From contig NZ_CP051293.1 in assembly GCF_013170805.1 (NCBI RefSeq), positions 1,116,001-1,180,000 of the forward strand: a stretch of DNA of 64,000 nt. The letters are read 5' to 3'. The DNA is from Mesorhizobium sp. NZP2077. GTDB taxonomy: Bacteria; Pseudomonadota; Alphaproteobacteria; Rhizobiales; Rhizobiaceae. Positions 8,094 through 18,100 of this stretch are shown one piece after another. Below the pieces are notes generated by a model, which was given only the letters and a program-made list of their open reading frames with translations, made no database searches and was not told the DNA's origin. The position numbers and the translations under genes were made by a program. Within the stretch, counting starts at the first letter, position 1. Each line of letters starts with the position of its first letter.

Positions 8094-8708
8094 ATGCACC
8101 TTACCTCGCTTCTCATCTTCGCCGCCGCGCTCTTCGTCGCCGCCGGTTCGCCCGGCCCGTCGATCGCCGCGCTCGTCGCCCGCGTCATCTCGAAAGGCTT
8201 TCGCGACGTGTTCCCGTTCCTGCTTGCCATGTGGATCGGCGAGGGCATCTGGCTGTCGCTGGCGGTGTTCGGGCTGGCTGTGGTGGCGCAGACTTTTCAC
8301 TTCGCCTTTGTTGTCGTGAAATGGGTGGGTGTCGCCTATCTCGCATACCTCGCCTGGAAGATGTGGACGGCGCCTGTCGAGGCGAAGGAAGGCGAGATGC
8401 CGCGCGAGGATTCGGCGATCAAGCTGTTTTTTGCCGGCATGGCAGTGACGCTCGGCAACCCCAAGATCATGATGTTTTACCTGGCGCTGCTGCCGACCAT
8501 CATCGATCTCGCCTCGGTCAGCGTCGTCGGCTGGGTCGAGCTGACGGCGACCATGGCGGTGGTTTTGATCGCCATCGATCTCGCCTGGGTGCTCGCCGCC
8601 TCGCAGGCGCGCAAGCTTTTGAAAAGCAAGCGCGCCATGAAGATCGCCAACCGGATCAGCGCCACGACGATGGCCGGTGCCGCGGCGGCCATCGCGGCGC
8701 GGTCCTGA
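8094..8708 (+). CDS. LysE/RhtB-family amino-acid exporter
   Basis: A 204-residue inner-membrane protein with about six hydrophobic segments and the family hallmark AAGSPGPSIAALVARVISKG near residues 16-35. The helix pair AMWIGEGIWL and the later GNPKIMMFYLALLPTI are also typical. Members export amino acids such as homoserine, threonine, lysine or leucine; the substrate here is unknown. ATG 8094 is preceded by GGAAGG and begins the standard N-terminal helix; the long open frame upstream is not coding. It is divergent from the phosphoesterase gene, and the leftward YCII gene follows after 9 nt. Confidence 0.88.
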   Translation: MHLTSLLIFAAALFVAAGSPGPSIAALVARVISKGFRDVFPFLLAMWIGEGIWLSLAVFGLAVVAQTFHFAFVVVKWVGVAYLAYLAWKMWTAPVEAKEGEMPREDSAIKLFFAGMAVTLGNPKIMMFYLALLPTIIDLASVSVVGWVELTATMAVVLIAIDLAWVLAASQARKLLKSKRAMKIANRISATTMAGAAAAIAARS

Positions 8709-8717
8709 GGCGAAGCG

Positions 8718-9044
8718 TCAGCCCATCATATTGATGATCGGTGCGATCTCGACATTGCAGTTTGGCATGGCCAGCATCGGGCAGCCCTTGGCCTTCTCGG
8801 CGGCATCGTTGATATCCCTGGCCTCGATGATCGAATAGCCGCCGGTCGGGTTGCTGCCGCCGTTGTTTTCTATCTTGCCGCCGGGCAGGACGGTCTTCGA
8901 CATGCCGACCGGATTGCCTGGGTCGACAACGGCCGAACCGAGCTTTCCAAACCAGCCTGTCCAGGCGTCGGTCATCGCCTTTTGCTCGGCTTCGCTCGTC
9001 GGCATCTTGCCGGAGCCGTGATAGACATAGAGAAACTTCGCCAT
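8718..9044 (-). CDS. YCII-related small protein
   Basis: A 108-residue protein beginning MAKFLYVYHG and carrying the YCII ferredoxin-like fold pattern, with a C-terminal GGYSIIEARDINDAAEKAKGCPML that resembles the conserved 'E-A-D-x-x-A' stretch of the family. The start at 9044 has a very good ribosome site (GGGAGGAG, 3 nt from ATG); a longer frame to 9128 lacks one. YCII proteins are small enzymes or enzyme partners, often near sigma factors or dehalogenases, and the activity here is unknown. The AhpD-like gene on the same strand lies 136 nt upstream. Confidence 0.78.
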   Translation of the reverse strand: MAKFLYVYHGSGKMPTSEAEQKAMTDAWTGWFGKLGSAVVDPGNPVGMSKTVLPGGKIENNGGSNPTGGYSIIEARDINDAAEKAKGCPMLAMPNCNVEIAPIINMMG

Positions 9045-9180
9045 GTTCTCCTCCCTTGGTGAGCGGCATCGAACCGGCATGCGGTCATGCCGCGCGCCGA
9101 TCATCGGACCAAACTGGCGGAGAAGCAACGGGAATGCGCGATTGCTAATATATGGCGCGGTGAGCAGCAGCTGCGATCCG

Positions 9181-9744
9181 CTATCGCGCCATGGCGTGGT
9201 ATTCGTCGTTCGGACGCATGTCGATCGCCGCGGCTACCCGGTTCGACATGTTGAAGAAAGCGGCGGTCGAGGCTATGTCCCAGATGTCGCGGTCGGTAAA
9301 GCCTGCCTTTCGCAGCGCGGCCCGGTCGGCATCAACGATCTTTGCCGGTGCCTCGGTCAGCTTGACGGCGAATTCGAGCATTGCGGCCTGCTTCGGGGAC
9401 AGATCGGCTGCACGGAAATTCATCACCATCATCTCGCCGAGGGCCGGATCGCCGGACAGCTGGCGCACAGCCGCGCCATGCGCGGTCAGGCAGTAGTAGC
9501 AATGGTTGATCGAGGAGACGGCGACCGCGATCATCTCGCGTTCAAGCTTCGACAGGCCTGATTCGCCCAGCATCAGATCATTGTACATGTCGGTGAAGGC
9601 GCGCAGCTTCTTGTCGTCGAAGGCGTAGGCCTTGAGCACGTTGGGAACGAGGCCAAGCTTCTCCTCGCATTTGGCGAAATAGGCTTTTGTTGCGTCACTC
9701 AGCTCACCTGAAGCCAGATCGAGCGCGGTGATTTTATCGGTCAT
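9181..9744 (-). CDS. AhpD-like peroxidase-related protein (carboxymuconolactone decarboxylase fold)
   Basis: A 187-residue helical protein with the redox motif HCYYCLTAHG (C82, C85, H89) characteristic of AhpD-type alkylhydroperoxidases in the CMD superfamily, plus the preceding E68/E70 region (KLEREMIAVAVSS). It matches the 'uncharacterized peroxidase-related enzyme' group. The likely role is thiol-dependent reduction of peroxides in the cytoplasm. The start ATG 9744 has GAGGAGA upstream. The neighbouring YCII gene follows on the same strand but the gap is too long to be sure of an operon. The glutamate dehydrogenase gene is divergent. Confidence 0.88.
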   Translation of the reverse strand: MTDKITALDLASGELSDATKAYFAKCEEKLGLVPNVLKAYAFDDKKLRAFTDMYNDLMLGESGLSKLEREMIAVAVSSINHCYYCLTAHGAAVRQLSGDPALGEMMVMNFRAADLSPKQAAMLEFAVKLTEAPAKIVDADRAALRKAGFTDRDIWDIASTAAFFNMSNRVAAAIDMRPNDEYHAMAR

Positions 9745-9881
9745 GGGAGCATTTCTCCTCGTCTGGTGATGGCTTGCTGCCGAATTCCGATAATTCTTGG
9801 CAAGCCGTCAAACCTTTGTCGCCAAACAGCGGTCATCTGCTACGATAGTCGTAAAAGCATTCGACGGGAGGGAATAGCGTC

Positions 9882-12800
9882 ATGGCCAGCGTGAAATCCG
9901 CAGCTAAGCCGAAGAAAAAAGCCACATCAGCGACAAAGGCGGAGGAAAGGCCAGCCAGGTTTGCCGACTACCTGCTCGCCCGCGCGCCGGCCGAAGACAT
10001 CGCCAGCTATGACGCGGCCGACCTCGAACGCGCCGCCGACCTCGCTGGCCAGGCCGTCGCAGGACACAAGAAGGGCGAGTGCGTCGTTGCGGTCGAGACC
10101 GATTCGGGCGTCGTTCGCGAGGGCCGGCCGATCACGGTCATCACGGTCGTCAACGACAACATGCCGTTCCTGTTCGATTCCGTTCTGGGCGAGATCACCG
10201 AGGCATCAGGCGAACCGACGCTCGTCACCCACCCAGTCATCACGGTGCGCCACGGCAAACGCGGTGTGGATGAAATCCTCGGCGACGGCAATTTCGCCAA
10301 GGACGACGGCAATCATGACCGGCTGAGCGTCATCCACGTCCATATCCCGCGGCTGACGGCAGAGGCGGCGAACGGCTTGACCGAACGGCTGCGCAAGATG
10401 CTTGGCCAGGTGCATGCCGCCGTCAACGACTGGAAGCCGATGTTGGCCCGGCTCGACCAGGCGATCTCGGAGTTCCGTTATTCGGCGGTGCCGCTCGACA
10501 AGAAGAGCGTCGCCGAGGCGATCGCCTTCCTGGAGTGGCTGCGCGACGACAATTTCACTTTCCTCGGCATGCGCGAGTTCAAATACACCGGCGGCGAGGA
10601 GAGCGGCAATCTGGAGCGCGCCGACAAGCCGGGCCTTGGCATCCTCAGCGATCCTGACGTGCTGGTGCTGCGGCGCGGCACCGAAGCGGTGACGACAACG
10701 CCTGAAATCCGCGCCTTCCTGCATGGACCGGAGCCGCTGATCGTCACCAAGGCCAATGCCAAGTCTTCCGTGCACCGGCGCATCTATCTCGATTATATCG
10801 GCGTCAAGACCTATACCGCCAAGGGCGCGCTGGCGGGCGAGCTGCGGATGGTCGGCCTGTTCACCTCGACCGCCTACACGCGCTCGGTGATGAAGATCCC
10901 GTATCTCCGGTCCAAGGCCGAAACCATCATCGCGAAGTCCGGCTTCGACCGGCACGACCATTCCGGCAAGGCGCTGATCAACGTGCTGGAAAGCTATCCG
11001 CGCGACGAATTGTTCCAGGTGCCGGTGCCGATCCTGCGCAAGCACGCCGCGGCCATTCTCGGCCTGGTCGAGCGGCCGCGGGTGCGGGCGCTGGTGCGCG
11101 CCGATCAGTTCGACCGCTTCGTCTCGATCCTCGTCTTTGTGCCGCGCGACCGTTACGACAGCGTCGTGCGCGAGAAGATCGGCGCCTATCTCAAAACCGT
11201 GTTCGAGGGCCGCCTGTCGGCCTATTACCCGGCCTTCCCCGAAGGCGGGCTGGCGCGCGTGCATTTCATCATCGGCCGCTCCGGCGGTAAGACGCCGAAG
11301 GTCGAGCAGGCGACGATCGAGGCGGCAATCCGCGACATCGTGCGGACCTGGGAGGACGCCCTTTCCGACGCGGCGGATGCCGGTAGCGGCGACCAGGCGT
11401 TGAAGGCCATCGCCGCAAGGCTGCCGGAAAGCTACCGCGATTCGTTCAGCGCCGCGGTGGCGCTGGCCGACGCCGGGCGCATCGCCAAGATCAGCGCCGA
11501 TAATCCGATCGCCATCGACTATTATCGCCGTGCCGAGCAGAAGCCGCATCAGGCGTCGCTGAAGATCTATCACCATGGCAGCCCGGTGGCATTGTCCAGG
11601 CGCGTGCCGGTGCTGGAAAACATCGGCTTCCGCGTCATCAGCGAACGGACTTTCGAAGTTGGCGAGGACGGCGCCGAGACGGTCTTCATCCACGACATGG
11701 AGCTGGAGAACAGCTACGGCAAGCCGATCGACCTCACCGATGGCGGCGCGCTGTTCGAGGACGCGTTCCTGTCGGTGTGGCGCGGCGACGTCGACAATGA
11801 CGGCTATAACGGCCTTGCCCAGACCGCCGGCCTGTGGTCTGGCGAAATCACCATCCTGCGCGCCTATGGCCGCTATCTGCAGCAGGTAGGCATTCCGCAA
11901 AGCCAGGATTTCATCGCTGCGGCGCTCAACCGCTATCCCGACATCGCGCGCGGCCTGCACGCGCTGTTCATCGCCCGGCTTGGCCCGACAGCCGAGGGCG
12001 AAGGCGTGGTGGCGGCAAAGCATCTCAAGGCGAAGATCAAGGATGCGCTGGAGGATGTGCCCAACATCGACGACGACACCATCATCCGCCGCTATCTCAA
12101 TTTGATCGAAGCCTCGCTGCGGACCAATCATTTCGTTGCCGATACGAAACAGAAAGGCCAGTCGCTGGCGATCAAGCTCGAATCGCAGGCGGTCGAGGGT
12201 CTGCCGGCGCCACGGCCGTGGCGCGAGATCTTCGTCTACGGCTCTGAGGTCGAAGGCTTGCATCTGCGCTTCGGCCCGGTGGCGCGTGGTGGCCTGCGCT
12301 GGTCGGACCGCGCCCAGGACTACCGCACCGAGGTGCTTGGCCTGGTCAAGGCGCAGCAGGTCAAGAACGCCGTCATCGTTCCGGTCGGCGCCAAGGGCGG
12401 CTTCTTCCCCAAGCGCCTTCCGGCTGGCGGCAGCCGCGACGCGATCTTCGAGGCCGGCACGTCGGCCTACAAGAACTTCGTCTCCAGCCTGTTGTCGATC
12501 ACCGACAATATCGGGCTGGACGGTGTCATTCCGCCGGCCGGCGTGATCAGGCGTGACCAGGACGATCCCTATTTCGTCGTTGCCGCCGACAAGGGTACGG
12601 CGACCTTCTCAGACACCGCCAACGCCATCTCCGAGAAGCATGGCTTCTGGCTCGACGACGCCTTCGCCAGCGGCGGCTCGGCCGGCTACGACCACAAGAA
12701 GATGGGCATCACCGCCAAGGGCGCCTGGGAAGCAGTCAAGCGGCATTTCCGTGAGATCAACCGCGACATCCAGACCTCGCCCTTTACCGTCGTCGGTGTC

Positions 12801-14672
12801 GGCGACATGTCCGGCGACGTGTTCGGTAACGGCATGCTGTTGTCGCCGCAGACAAGGCTGATCGCCGCCTTCGACCATCGCGACATCTTCATCGATCCTG
12901 ATCCGGATTTGGCTGCGTCGATGACTGAGCGCGAGCGCATGTTCGCTCTCGCCCGTTCGAGCTGGCAGGACTATGACAAGACGAAGCTGTCGGAAGGCGG
13001 CATCATCGTCTCGCGCAGCCAGAAGTCGATCACCTTGCCGACTGCGGCAGCGGCGGCAATCGGCCTTGGGAAAACGACCGCCACGCCGGCCGAGATCATG
13101 ACCGCCATCCTCAAGGCGCCGGTCGACCTGTTGTGGTTCGGCGGCATCGGCACGTATCTCAGGGCCTCCACCGAAACCAATGCCGAGGTCGGCGACCGCG
13201 CCAACGATGCCATCCGCGTCACGGCGCTCGATGTGCGCGCCAAGGTGATTGGCGAGGGCGCCAATCTCGGTGTCACGCAGCGGGCGCGCATCGAGTTCGG
13301 CATGAATGGCGGCCGCTGCAATTCCGACGCCATCGACAATTCGGGCGGCGTCAATTGCTCCGACGTCGAGGTCAACATCAAGATCGCGTTGGCCTCGGCC
13401 ATGCGCAAGGGATCGCTGACGCGTCCGGCCCGCAACAAGCTGCTGGCCGAGATGACCGACGAGGTCGGCGGGCTGGTGCTGTCCAACAACTACCAGCAGA
13501 CGCTGGCACTTTCGATCGCCCGCAAGCGCGGCCTTGCCGACATCGCGCATCAGAGCCGTTTCATGACGGCGCTGGAAGCGCGCGGCCTGCTCGACCGCGT
13601 GGTCGAGACGCTGCCGTCACCGGCCGCCCTTGCCGAGCGCGAGGCGAGGGGCGAACCGCTGACCCGGGCCGAACTCGGCGTGCTGCTCGCCTATGCCAAG
13701 ATCGTGCTGTTTTCCGACATCGTCGCCAGCGACGTGCCGGACGATGCGCATTTCGATCGCGACCTGATGGGCTATTTCCCGGATCGGATGGCAAAGAAAT
13801 ACGCCGCCGAAATCCATGGCCACCGACTGCGCCGCGAGATCATCGCCCGCGTCGTCGCCAATGATCTGGTCAACCGCGGCGGCCCGTCCTTCGTCAACCG
13901 GCTGCAGGAAGCCACCGGGCGCACCGCCGCCGATGTGGTGCGCACCTTCGCCGTGGTGCGTGACGGCTTTGCGCTGCCGGCGCTCTACCGCGAGATCGAC
14001 GCGCTCGACAACCAGATCGACGGCCAGGTGCAGCTCGATCTCTACCAGATGGTGAGCCGGCTGATCTATGTGACCAGCGGCTGGTATCTGAAGAACGATG
14101 CCGGCACGGAACCGCTCGGCCAGCGCATTGCCGAACTGCTCGAGGCGCGCAAGGCGCTGGAGCCGAAACTCGTCTCGCTGCTGCCGGCCTTCTCGCGCGA
14201 ACGCATCGAGGAGAAGCGGCACGGGCTGTTCAAGGCCGGCGCACCGGAAAAACTCGCCGAGCAACTGGCGCTGAGCGAGGTGGCGGAATTGATCCCCGAC
14301 ATCGCGCTGACCGCGCGGATGGCAAATGCCGACATCGTCGCCGCTGCCAAGGCGTTCTTCGCGGTCAGTGATGCTTTCCGTATCCCGCGTGTCGAGGACG
14401 CCGCGCGCTCGATCACGCCGTCGGACTACTATGACCAACTCGCGCTGTCACGCGCCACCGACACGATCGGTGCTGCACGGCGCGGCATCGCGGTGGCGGC
14501 ACTCACCGGCCATGCCAAGACGGCGGATCCGGTCGCGGCCTGGCTGGAAGCCGGCGGCGAGCGGGCGGCGCGCATCCGCGAGCGGCTGCAGGCGCTGACC
14601 GAAGGCGGCGACATCACCGTGTCGCGGCTGTCGGTGGCGTCCGGGCTGATGAGCGATCTGACGGGGATGTGA
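9882..14672 (+). CDS. gdhB: Large NAD-dependent glutamate dehydrogenase (L-GDH180 class)
   Basis: A 1596-residue enzyme that oxidatively deaminates glutamate to 2-oxoglutarate and ammonium using NAD+. Its size is that of the 180-kDa class known from Streptomyces and Pseudomonas. Residues 1 to about 700 are the regulatory ACT-like N-terminus, with an extra Lys/Ala-rich start. The catalytic core begins near residue 790 with RFGPVARGGLRWSDR, followed by GLVKAQQVKNAVIVPVGAKGGF, which contains the substrate lysines. The nucleotide-binding loop VVGVGDMSGDVFGNG is near 971. A long helical C-terminus follows. ATG 9882 has GGGAGGG upstream. It is monocistronic, and a foldback repeat begins 3 nt after the stop. 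Confidence 0.95.
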   Translation: MASVKSAAKPKKKATSATKAEERPARFADYLLARAPAEDIASYDAADLERAADLAGQAVAGHKKGECVVAVETDSGVVREGRPITVITVVNDNMPFLFDSVLGEITEASGEPTLVTHPVITVRHGKRGVDEILGDGNFAKDDGNHDRLSVIHVHIPRLTAEAANGLTERLRKMLGQVHAAVNDWKPMLARLDQAISEFRYSAVPLDKKSVAEAIAFLEWLRDDNFTFLGMREFKYTGGEESGNLERADKPGLGILSDPDVLVLRRGTEAVTTTPEIRAFLHGPEPLIVTKANAKSSVHRRIYLDYIGVKTYTAKGALAGELRMVGLFTSTAYTRSVMKIPYLRSKAETIIAKSGFDRHDHSGKALINVLESYPRDELFQVPVPILRKHAAAILGLVERPRVRALVRADQFDRFVSILVFVPRDRYDSVVREKIGAYLKTVFEGRLSAYYPAFPEGGLARVHFIIGRSGGKTPKVEQATIEAAIRDIVRTWEDALSDAADAGSGDQALKAIAARLPESYRDSFSAAVALADAGRIAKISADNPIAIDYYRRAEQKPHQASLKIYHHGSPVALSRRVPVLENIGFRVISERTFEVGEDGAETVFIHDMELENSYGKPIDLTDGGALFEDAFLSVWRGDVDNDGYNGLAQTAGLWSGEITILRAYGRYLQQVGIPQSQDFIAAALNRYPDIARGLHALFIARLGPTAEGEGVVAAKHLKAKIKDALEDVPNIDDDTIIRRYLNLIEASLRTNHFVADTKQKGQSLAIKLESQAVEGLPAPRPWREIFVYGSEVEGLHLRFGPVARGGLRWSDRAQDYRTEVLGLVKAQQVKNAVIVPVGAKGGFFPKRLPAGGSRDAIFEAGTSAYKNFVSSLLSITDNIGLDGVIPPAGVIRRDQDDPYFVVAADKGTATFSDTANAISEKHGFWLDDAFASGGSAGYDHKKMGITAKGAWEAVKRHFREINRDIQTSPFTVVGVGDMSGDVFGNGMLLSPQTRLIAAFDHRDIFIDPDPDLAASMTERERMFALARSSWQDYDKTKLSEGGIIVSRSQKSITLPTAAAAAIGLGKTTATPAEIMTAILKAPVDLLWFGGIGTYLRASTETNAEVGDRANDAIRVTALDVRAKVIGEGANLGVTQRARIEFGMNGGRCNSDAIDNSGGVNCSDVEVNIKIALASAMRKGSLTRPARNKLLAEMTDEVGGLVLSNNYQQTLALSIARKRGLADIAHQSRFMTALEARGLLDRVVETLPSPAALAEREARGEPLTRAELGVLLAYAKIVLFSDIVASDVPDDAHFDRDLMGYFPDRMAKKYAAEIHGHRLRREIIARVVANDLVNRGGPSFVNRLQEATGRTAADVVRTFAVVRDGFALPALYREIDALDNQIDGQVQLDLYQMVSRLIYVTSGWYLKNDAGTEPLGQRIAELLEARKALEPKLVSLLPAFSRERIEEKRHGLFKAGAPEKLAEQLALSEVAELIPDIALTARMANADIVAAAKAFFAVSDAFRIPRVEDAARSITPSDYYDQLALSRATDTIGAARRGIAVAALTGHAKTADPVAAWLEAGGERAARIRERLQALTEGGDITVSRLSVASGLMSDLTGM

Positions 14673-14674
14673 GG

Positions 14675-14775
14675 CTTACCCCCCTTGGGGGGAGGGCCGC
14701 TGCGAAGCCGTGGGGTGGGGCGGCGCCGACCCCCGCCCGGACCTTCGGTCCGACCTCCCCGCAAGGGGAAGTAAG
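14675..14775. repeat. 101-bp foldback intergenic repeat
   Basis: The left arm (CTTAC then CCCCCCTTGGGGGG, 14675-14692) pairs with the right arm (CCTCCCCGCAAGGGG then AAGTAAG, ending 14775) with few mismatches over about 21 bp. Inside is a further perfect hairpin, CGGACC TTC GGTCCG (14738-14752), and a G/C-rich stretch. There is no coding capacity. It lies between two rightward genes and begins 3 nt after the glutamate dehydrogenase stop codon, so it will form the 3' end of that transcript. The architecture is that of a RIME- or MITE-like palindromic unit. Confidence 0.75.
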
Positions 14776-14870
14776 GGTTGGTGCCCGCGACGCTTGTTCG
14801 TTTGCATGACCATCGGAAAACATGCAGACATGGCGCAAACCGCCAGCGACATGAGGCGAGTGGAGGGGAT

Positions 14871-16247
14871 ATGGCCGAGGTAGCAGTGCAGCGTGCATCC
14901 GGGCGCGGCATCTGGGGATGGATGTTCTTCGACTGGGCGGCGCAGCCGTTCTTCACGGTCGTCACCACCTTCATCTTCGGCCCCTATTTCGTTTCGCGCA
15001 TGGCGAGCGATCCCAACACCGGCCAGGCCGTCTGGGGTTATGGCATTGCCGCCGCTGGGCTGGTCATCGCGATACTGTCGCCGATCCTCGGCTCGATCGC
15101 CGACCAGACCGGGCCACGCAAGCCGTGGATCGGTTTTTTCGCCGCGATCAAGATCTGCAGCCTTGCCCTGCTCTGGTTCGCCGCTCCCGGTTCGAATCTG
15201 TTCCTTGTCGTGGCGCTGTTCTCGCTGGCCTCGGTGGCGGCGGAATTCTCCACCGTGTTCAACGATTCCATGATGCCGCGGCTGGTGCCGAAGAGCGAGA
15301 TCGGCCGCATCTCCAACACGGCCTGGGGCCTCGGCTATCTCGGCGGCATGATCGCGCTGATCTTCGTCGTCACCTGTCTGGCGGGTTCGCCGGAGACCGG
15401 CAAGACGATCATCGGCATCGACCCGCTGTTCGGGCTCGATCCGAAACTGGGCGAGGATGCGCGCGCCACCGGGCCGCTGTCGGCCGGCTGGTATTTCCTG
15501 TTCATCCTGCCGATGTTCTTCTTCACCCCCGACGCCATCAAGGGCATCCCGATCGGGCCGGCGGTGCGCGAGGGCCTGTCGGAATTGAAATCGACACTGG
15601 CCGAGGTGCGCAGGCGCGGCGGCATCTTCCGCTTTCTGGTTGCCCGCATGATCTACCAGGACGGCGTCAACGCGCTGCTGGCGCTTGGCGGCACCTTCGC
15701 GGCGGGCATGTTCCACTGGTCGATCACCGAGATCGGCATGTTCGGCATCATCCTCAACGTCGTCGCCATCTTCGGCTGCTGGATCGCCGCCAAGCTCGAC
15801 ACCGCGCTCGGTTCCAAGGCGGTGGTGATGATTTCGCTGGTCATGCTGTCCGTCGCAACCGTCGGCGTCGTCTCTACCGGTCCGGGCTTCACGCTGCTCG
15901 GCCTGATCCAGCTCTCGACCACCGACTCAGGTGGTCTGTTCGGTACGGCGGCCGAAAAGGCCTACATCATGTATGGCCTGCTGATCGGGCTGGCCTTCGG
16001 CCCCGTGCAGGCGTCGTCGCGCTCCTACATGGCACGCAGCGTCACGGCGGCGGAATCCGGCCGCTATTTCGGCATCTATGCGCTGGCCGGACGGGCAACC
16101 AGCTTCCTGGCGCCGTTCATGGTGGCGACCATCACCGCGCTGAGTGATTCGGCGCGGCTCGGCATGGCGGTGATCATCCTGTTCCTGGCGATCGGCATGG
16201 CGATTTTGGTCAAGACGCCATATCCGGCGGATCAGCCGGTGGAGTGA
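14871..16247 (+). CDS. MFS transporter of the Atg22/UMF1-like family
   Basis: A 458-residue inner-membrane protein with about 12 hydrophobic segments. The N-terminus GWMFFDWAAQPFFTVVTTFIFGPYF is the signature of the Atg22-like ('vacuole effluxer') MFS family, which in yeast exports amino acids; bacterial substrates are undefined. The A-motif region reads GSIADQTGPRKPWI. ATG 14871 has GGAGGGG four bases upstream, whereas the open frame back to 14778 has no site. It is the last gene before a foldback element and is convergent with purH. Confidence 0.85.
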   Translation: MAEVAVQRASGRGIWGWMFFDWAAQPFFTVVTTFIFGPYFVSRMASDPNTGQAVWGYGIAAAGLVIAILSPILGSIADQTGPRKPWIGFFAAIKICSLALLWFAAPGSNLFLVVALFSLASVAAEFSTVFNDSMMPRLVPKSEIGRISNTAWGLGYLGGMIALIFVVTCLAGSPETGKTIIGIDPLFGLDPKLGEDARATGPLSAGWYFLFILPMFFFTPDAIKGIPIGPAVREGLSELKSTLAEVRRRGGIFRFLVARMIYQDGVNALLALGGTFAAGMFHWSITEIGMFGIILNVVAIFGCWIAAKLDTALGSKAVVMISLVMLSVATVGVVSTGPGFTLLGLIQLSTTDSGGLFGTAAEKAYIMYGLLIGLAFGPVQASSRSYMARSVTAAESGRYFGIYALAGRATSFLAPFMVATITALSDSARLGMAVIILFLAIGMAILVKTPYPADQPVE

Positions 16248-16259
16248 GAGACGTTCGAT

Positions 16260-16376
16260 AATTCTACTCCGCTGGCCGCCTGACGCGGGTTTCTGCGCTT
16301 CCGGTGCTCACGGACTTGAATGTCCGCTCCGCTCCGGCTCTCGAAACCCACGCCATCCGACTCAGCGGAGCGAATT
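16260..16376. repeat. Foldback element R1 between convergent genes (shares core with 22699-22814)
   Basis: The core 16287-16363 aligns closely with 22726-22800. Nested inverted repeats: CTCCGCTG (16267-16274) with CAGCGGAG (16363-16370); GGGTTTC (16287-16293) with GAAACCC (16343-16349); CGGAC (16311-16315) with GTCCG (16322-16326). It occupies most of the gap between the MFS stop (16247) and the purH stop (16400), so it probably terminates both transcripts. Compared with the other copy, the stem bases differ in compensating pairs. Confidence 0.8.
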
Positions 16377-16399
16377 CTCAGAACGCCTCTCCGCCGGCG

Positions 16400-18016
16400 C
16401 TAATGTCTAAAATGCCTAACCCCCGTAAACACCATGGCGATGCCATGCTCATCGGCCGCCGCGATGACGTCCTTGTCGTTCATCGAGCCGCCGGGCTGGA
16501 TAACGGCGGTGGCGCCTGCTGCGACTGCCGCAAGCAGGCCGTCGGCGAAGGGGAAGAAGGCATCGGAGGCGACGACCGAGCCCTTGGTGAGCGGTTCGGC
16601 CATACCGGCTGCTTCCGCCGCGTCGAGCGCCTTGCGGGCGGCGATGCGTGAGGAATCGACACGGCTCATCTGGCCGGCGCCGATGCCGACGGTGGCGCCG
16701 TCCTTGACGTAGACGATGGCGTTCGACTTGACGTGCTTGGCAACGCGGAAGGCGAATTTGAGATCGGCCATTTCCGCCACTGTCGGCGCGCGCTTGGTCA
16801 CCACTTTCAGCTCGAGATCGTCGACCACGGCATTGTCGCGGCCCTGGACGAGCATGCCGCCGGAAACGGATTTGACCGTCGTGCCGGGCGAGCGCGGATC
16901 CGGCAGGCCGCCGGTAACCAGCAGGCGCAGGTTCTTCTTCGCCGCTATGATTGCCGCAGCTTCGTCGGTCGCGTCGGGCGCGATGATGACCTCGGTGAAG
17001 GTTTTCACGATCTCCTGCGCCGCTTCGGCATCGAGGGTGCGATTCAGAGCGACGATGCCGCCGAAGGCAGAAACCGGGTCGCAGGCCAGCGCCTTGGCGT
17101 AGGCGGCCTTGAGCGAGGCGCCCTCGGCGACGCCGCACGGGTTGGCGTGCTTGATGATGGCGACGGCGGCGGAGCGGGCGGGATCGAATTCGCCGGCCAG
17201 TTCGAAGGCGGCGTCGGTGTCGTTGATGTTGTTGTAGGAGAGCTGCTTGCCCTGCAGCTGGCGCGCGGTGGCGACGCCTGGCCGCTTGTCGCCATTGACG
17301 TAGAAGCCGGCGCTCTGGTGCGGGTTCTCGCCGTAGCGCATCACCTCGGTCAGCTTGCCGCCGAAGGCGCGCCAGGTCGGATGCTCGATCTCCAGCGCCT
17401 CGGCGAACCAGCCGGAAATAGCCGCGTCATAGCTGGCGGTGCGGGCAAAGGCCTTGGCCGCCAGCTTCTTGCGGAAATCCAGCGACAGCGAGCCGATGTT
17501 CATTTCCAGCGCGTTCAGCACCGAGGCGTAATCACCGGGATCGGTGACGATGGCGACATAGGCGTGGTTCTTGGCCGAGGCGCGGATCATCGCCGGGCCG
17601 CCAATGTCGATATTCTCGACGATCGCGGCATAGTCGGCGCCGGAGCGGCGGACTTCCTCGAACGGATAGAGATTGGAGACGAGGAGATCGATCGGCTCGA
17701 TGTGGTGTTTGCGCATTGCCGCCGCGTGTTCAGGGTCGTCGCGCACGCCAAGCAGCGCGCCGTGCACCGAGGGATGCAGCGTCTTGACGCGGCCATCCAT
17801 GATCTCGGGAAAACCGGTGAGCTCGGAGACGTCGCGTACCGCCAGCCCGGCCTCGGCGATCGCCTTGGCGGTGCCGCCGGTCGAGACCAATTCGACACCG
17901 GCCGCGGCCAATGCCCTGGCGAAGTCGATGAGGCCGGTCTTGTCGAAGACGGAGAGCAAGGCACGGCGGACGGGAACGAGATCCGGAGCGGGAATGTTCT
18001 TGGCGGCGACGGCCAT
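16400..18016 (-). CDS. purH: Bifunctional AICAR transformylase / IMP cyclohydrolase
   Basis: A 538-residue cytoplasmic enzyme for the last two steps of de novo IMP synthesis. The N-terminal MGS-like cyclohydrolase domain begins [17 protein letters not shown] and includes STGGTAKAI and the [10 protein letters not shown] loop. The transformylase domain contains [13 protein letters not shown] (about residue 290), with the Lys-His pair used in catalysis. The C-terminus ends [12 protein letters not shown] 18016 gives the usual length; a GTG at 18034 is possible but has no ribosome site. It is the last gene of the leftward htpX-rsmB-heparinase-purH run, 84 nt after the heparinase-like gene. Confidence 0.96.
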   Translation of the reverse strand: MAVAAKNIPAPDLVPVRRALLSVFDKTGLIDFARALAAAGVELVSTGGTAKAIAEAGLAVRDVSELTGFPEIMDGRVKTLHPSVHGALLGVRDDPEHAAAMRKHHIEPIDLLVSNLYPFEEVRRSGADYAAIVENIDIGGPAMIRASAKNHAYVAIVTDPGDYASVLNALEMNIGSLSLDFRKKLAAKAFARTASYDAAISGWFAEALEIEHPTWRAFGGKLTEVMRYGENPHQSAGFYVNGDKRPGVATARQLQGKQLSYNNINDTDAAFELAGEFDPARSAAVAIIKHANPCGVAEGASLKAAYAKALACDPVSAFGGIVALNRTLDAEAAQEIVKTFTEVIIAPDATDEAAAIIAAKKNLRLLVTGGLPDPRSPGTTVKSVSGGMLVQGRDNAVVDDLELKVVTKRAPTVAEMADLKFAFRVAKHVKSNAIVYVKDGATVGIGAGQMSRVDSSRIAARKALDAAEAAGMAEPLTKGSVVASDAFFPFADGLLAAVAAGATAVIQPGGSMNDKDVIAAADEHGIAMVFTGVRHFRH

Positions 18017-18100
18017 GGGCTGGCGGCCTTTCACGGCTGGTGTGGTGGATGCCCGCGCCGTAGCACATGACGCATGGAAATCAAACCGGCCTGAGCCGCC

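Noticed and set aside
10206..12263. Long open frame opposite the glutamate dehydrogenase gene
   Set aside because: Same cause as above; the sense strand encodes a full, motif-bearing enzyme.
14675..14775. Insertion sequence or MITE with its own transposase
   Set aside because: No transposase gene is present and target-site duplications cannot be shown, so it is listed only as a foldback repeat.
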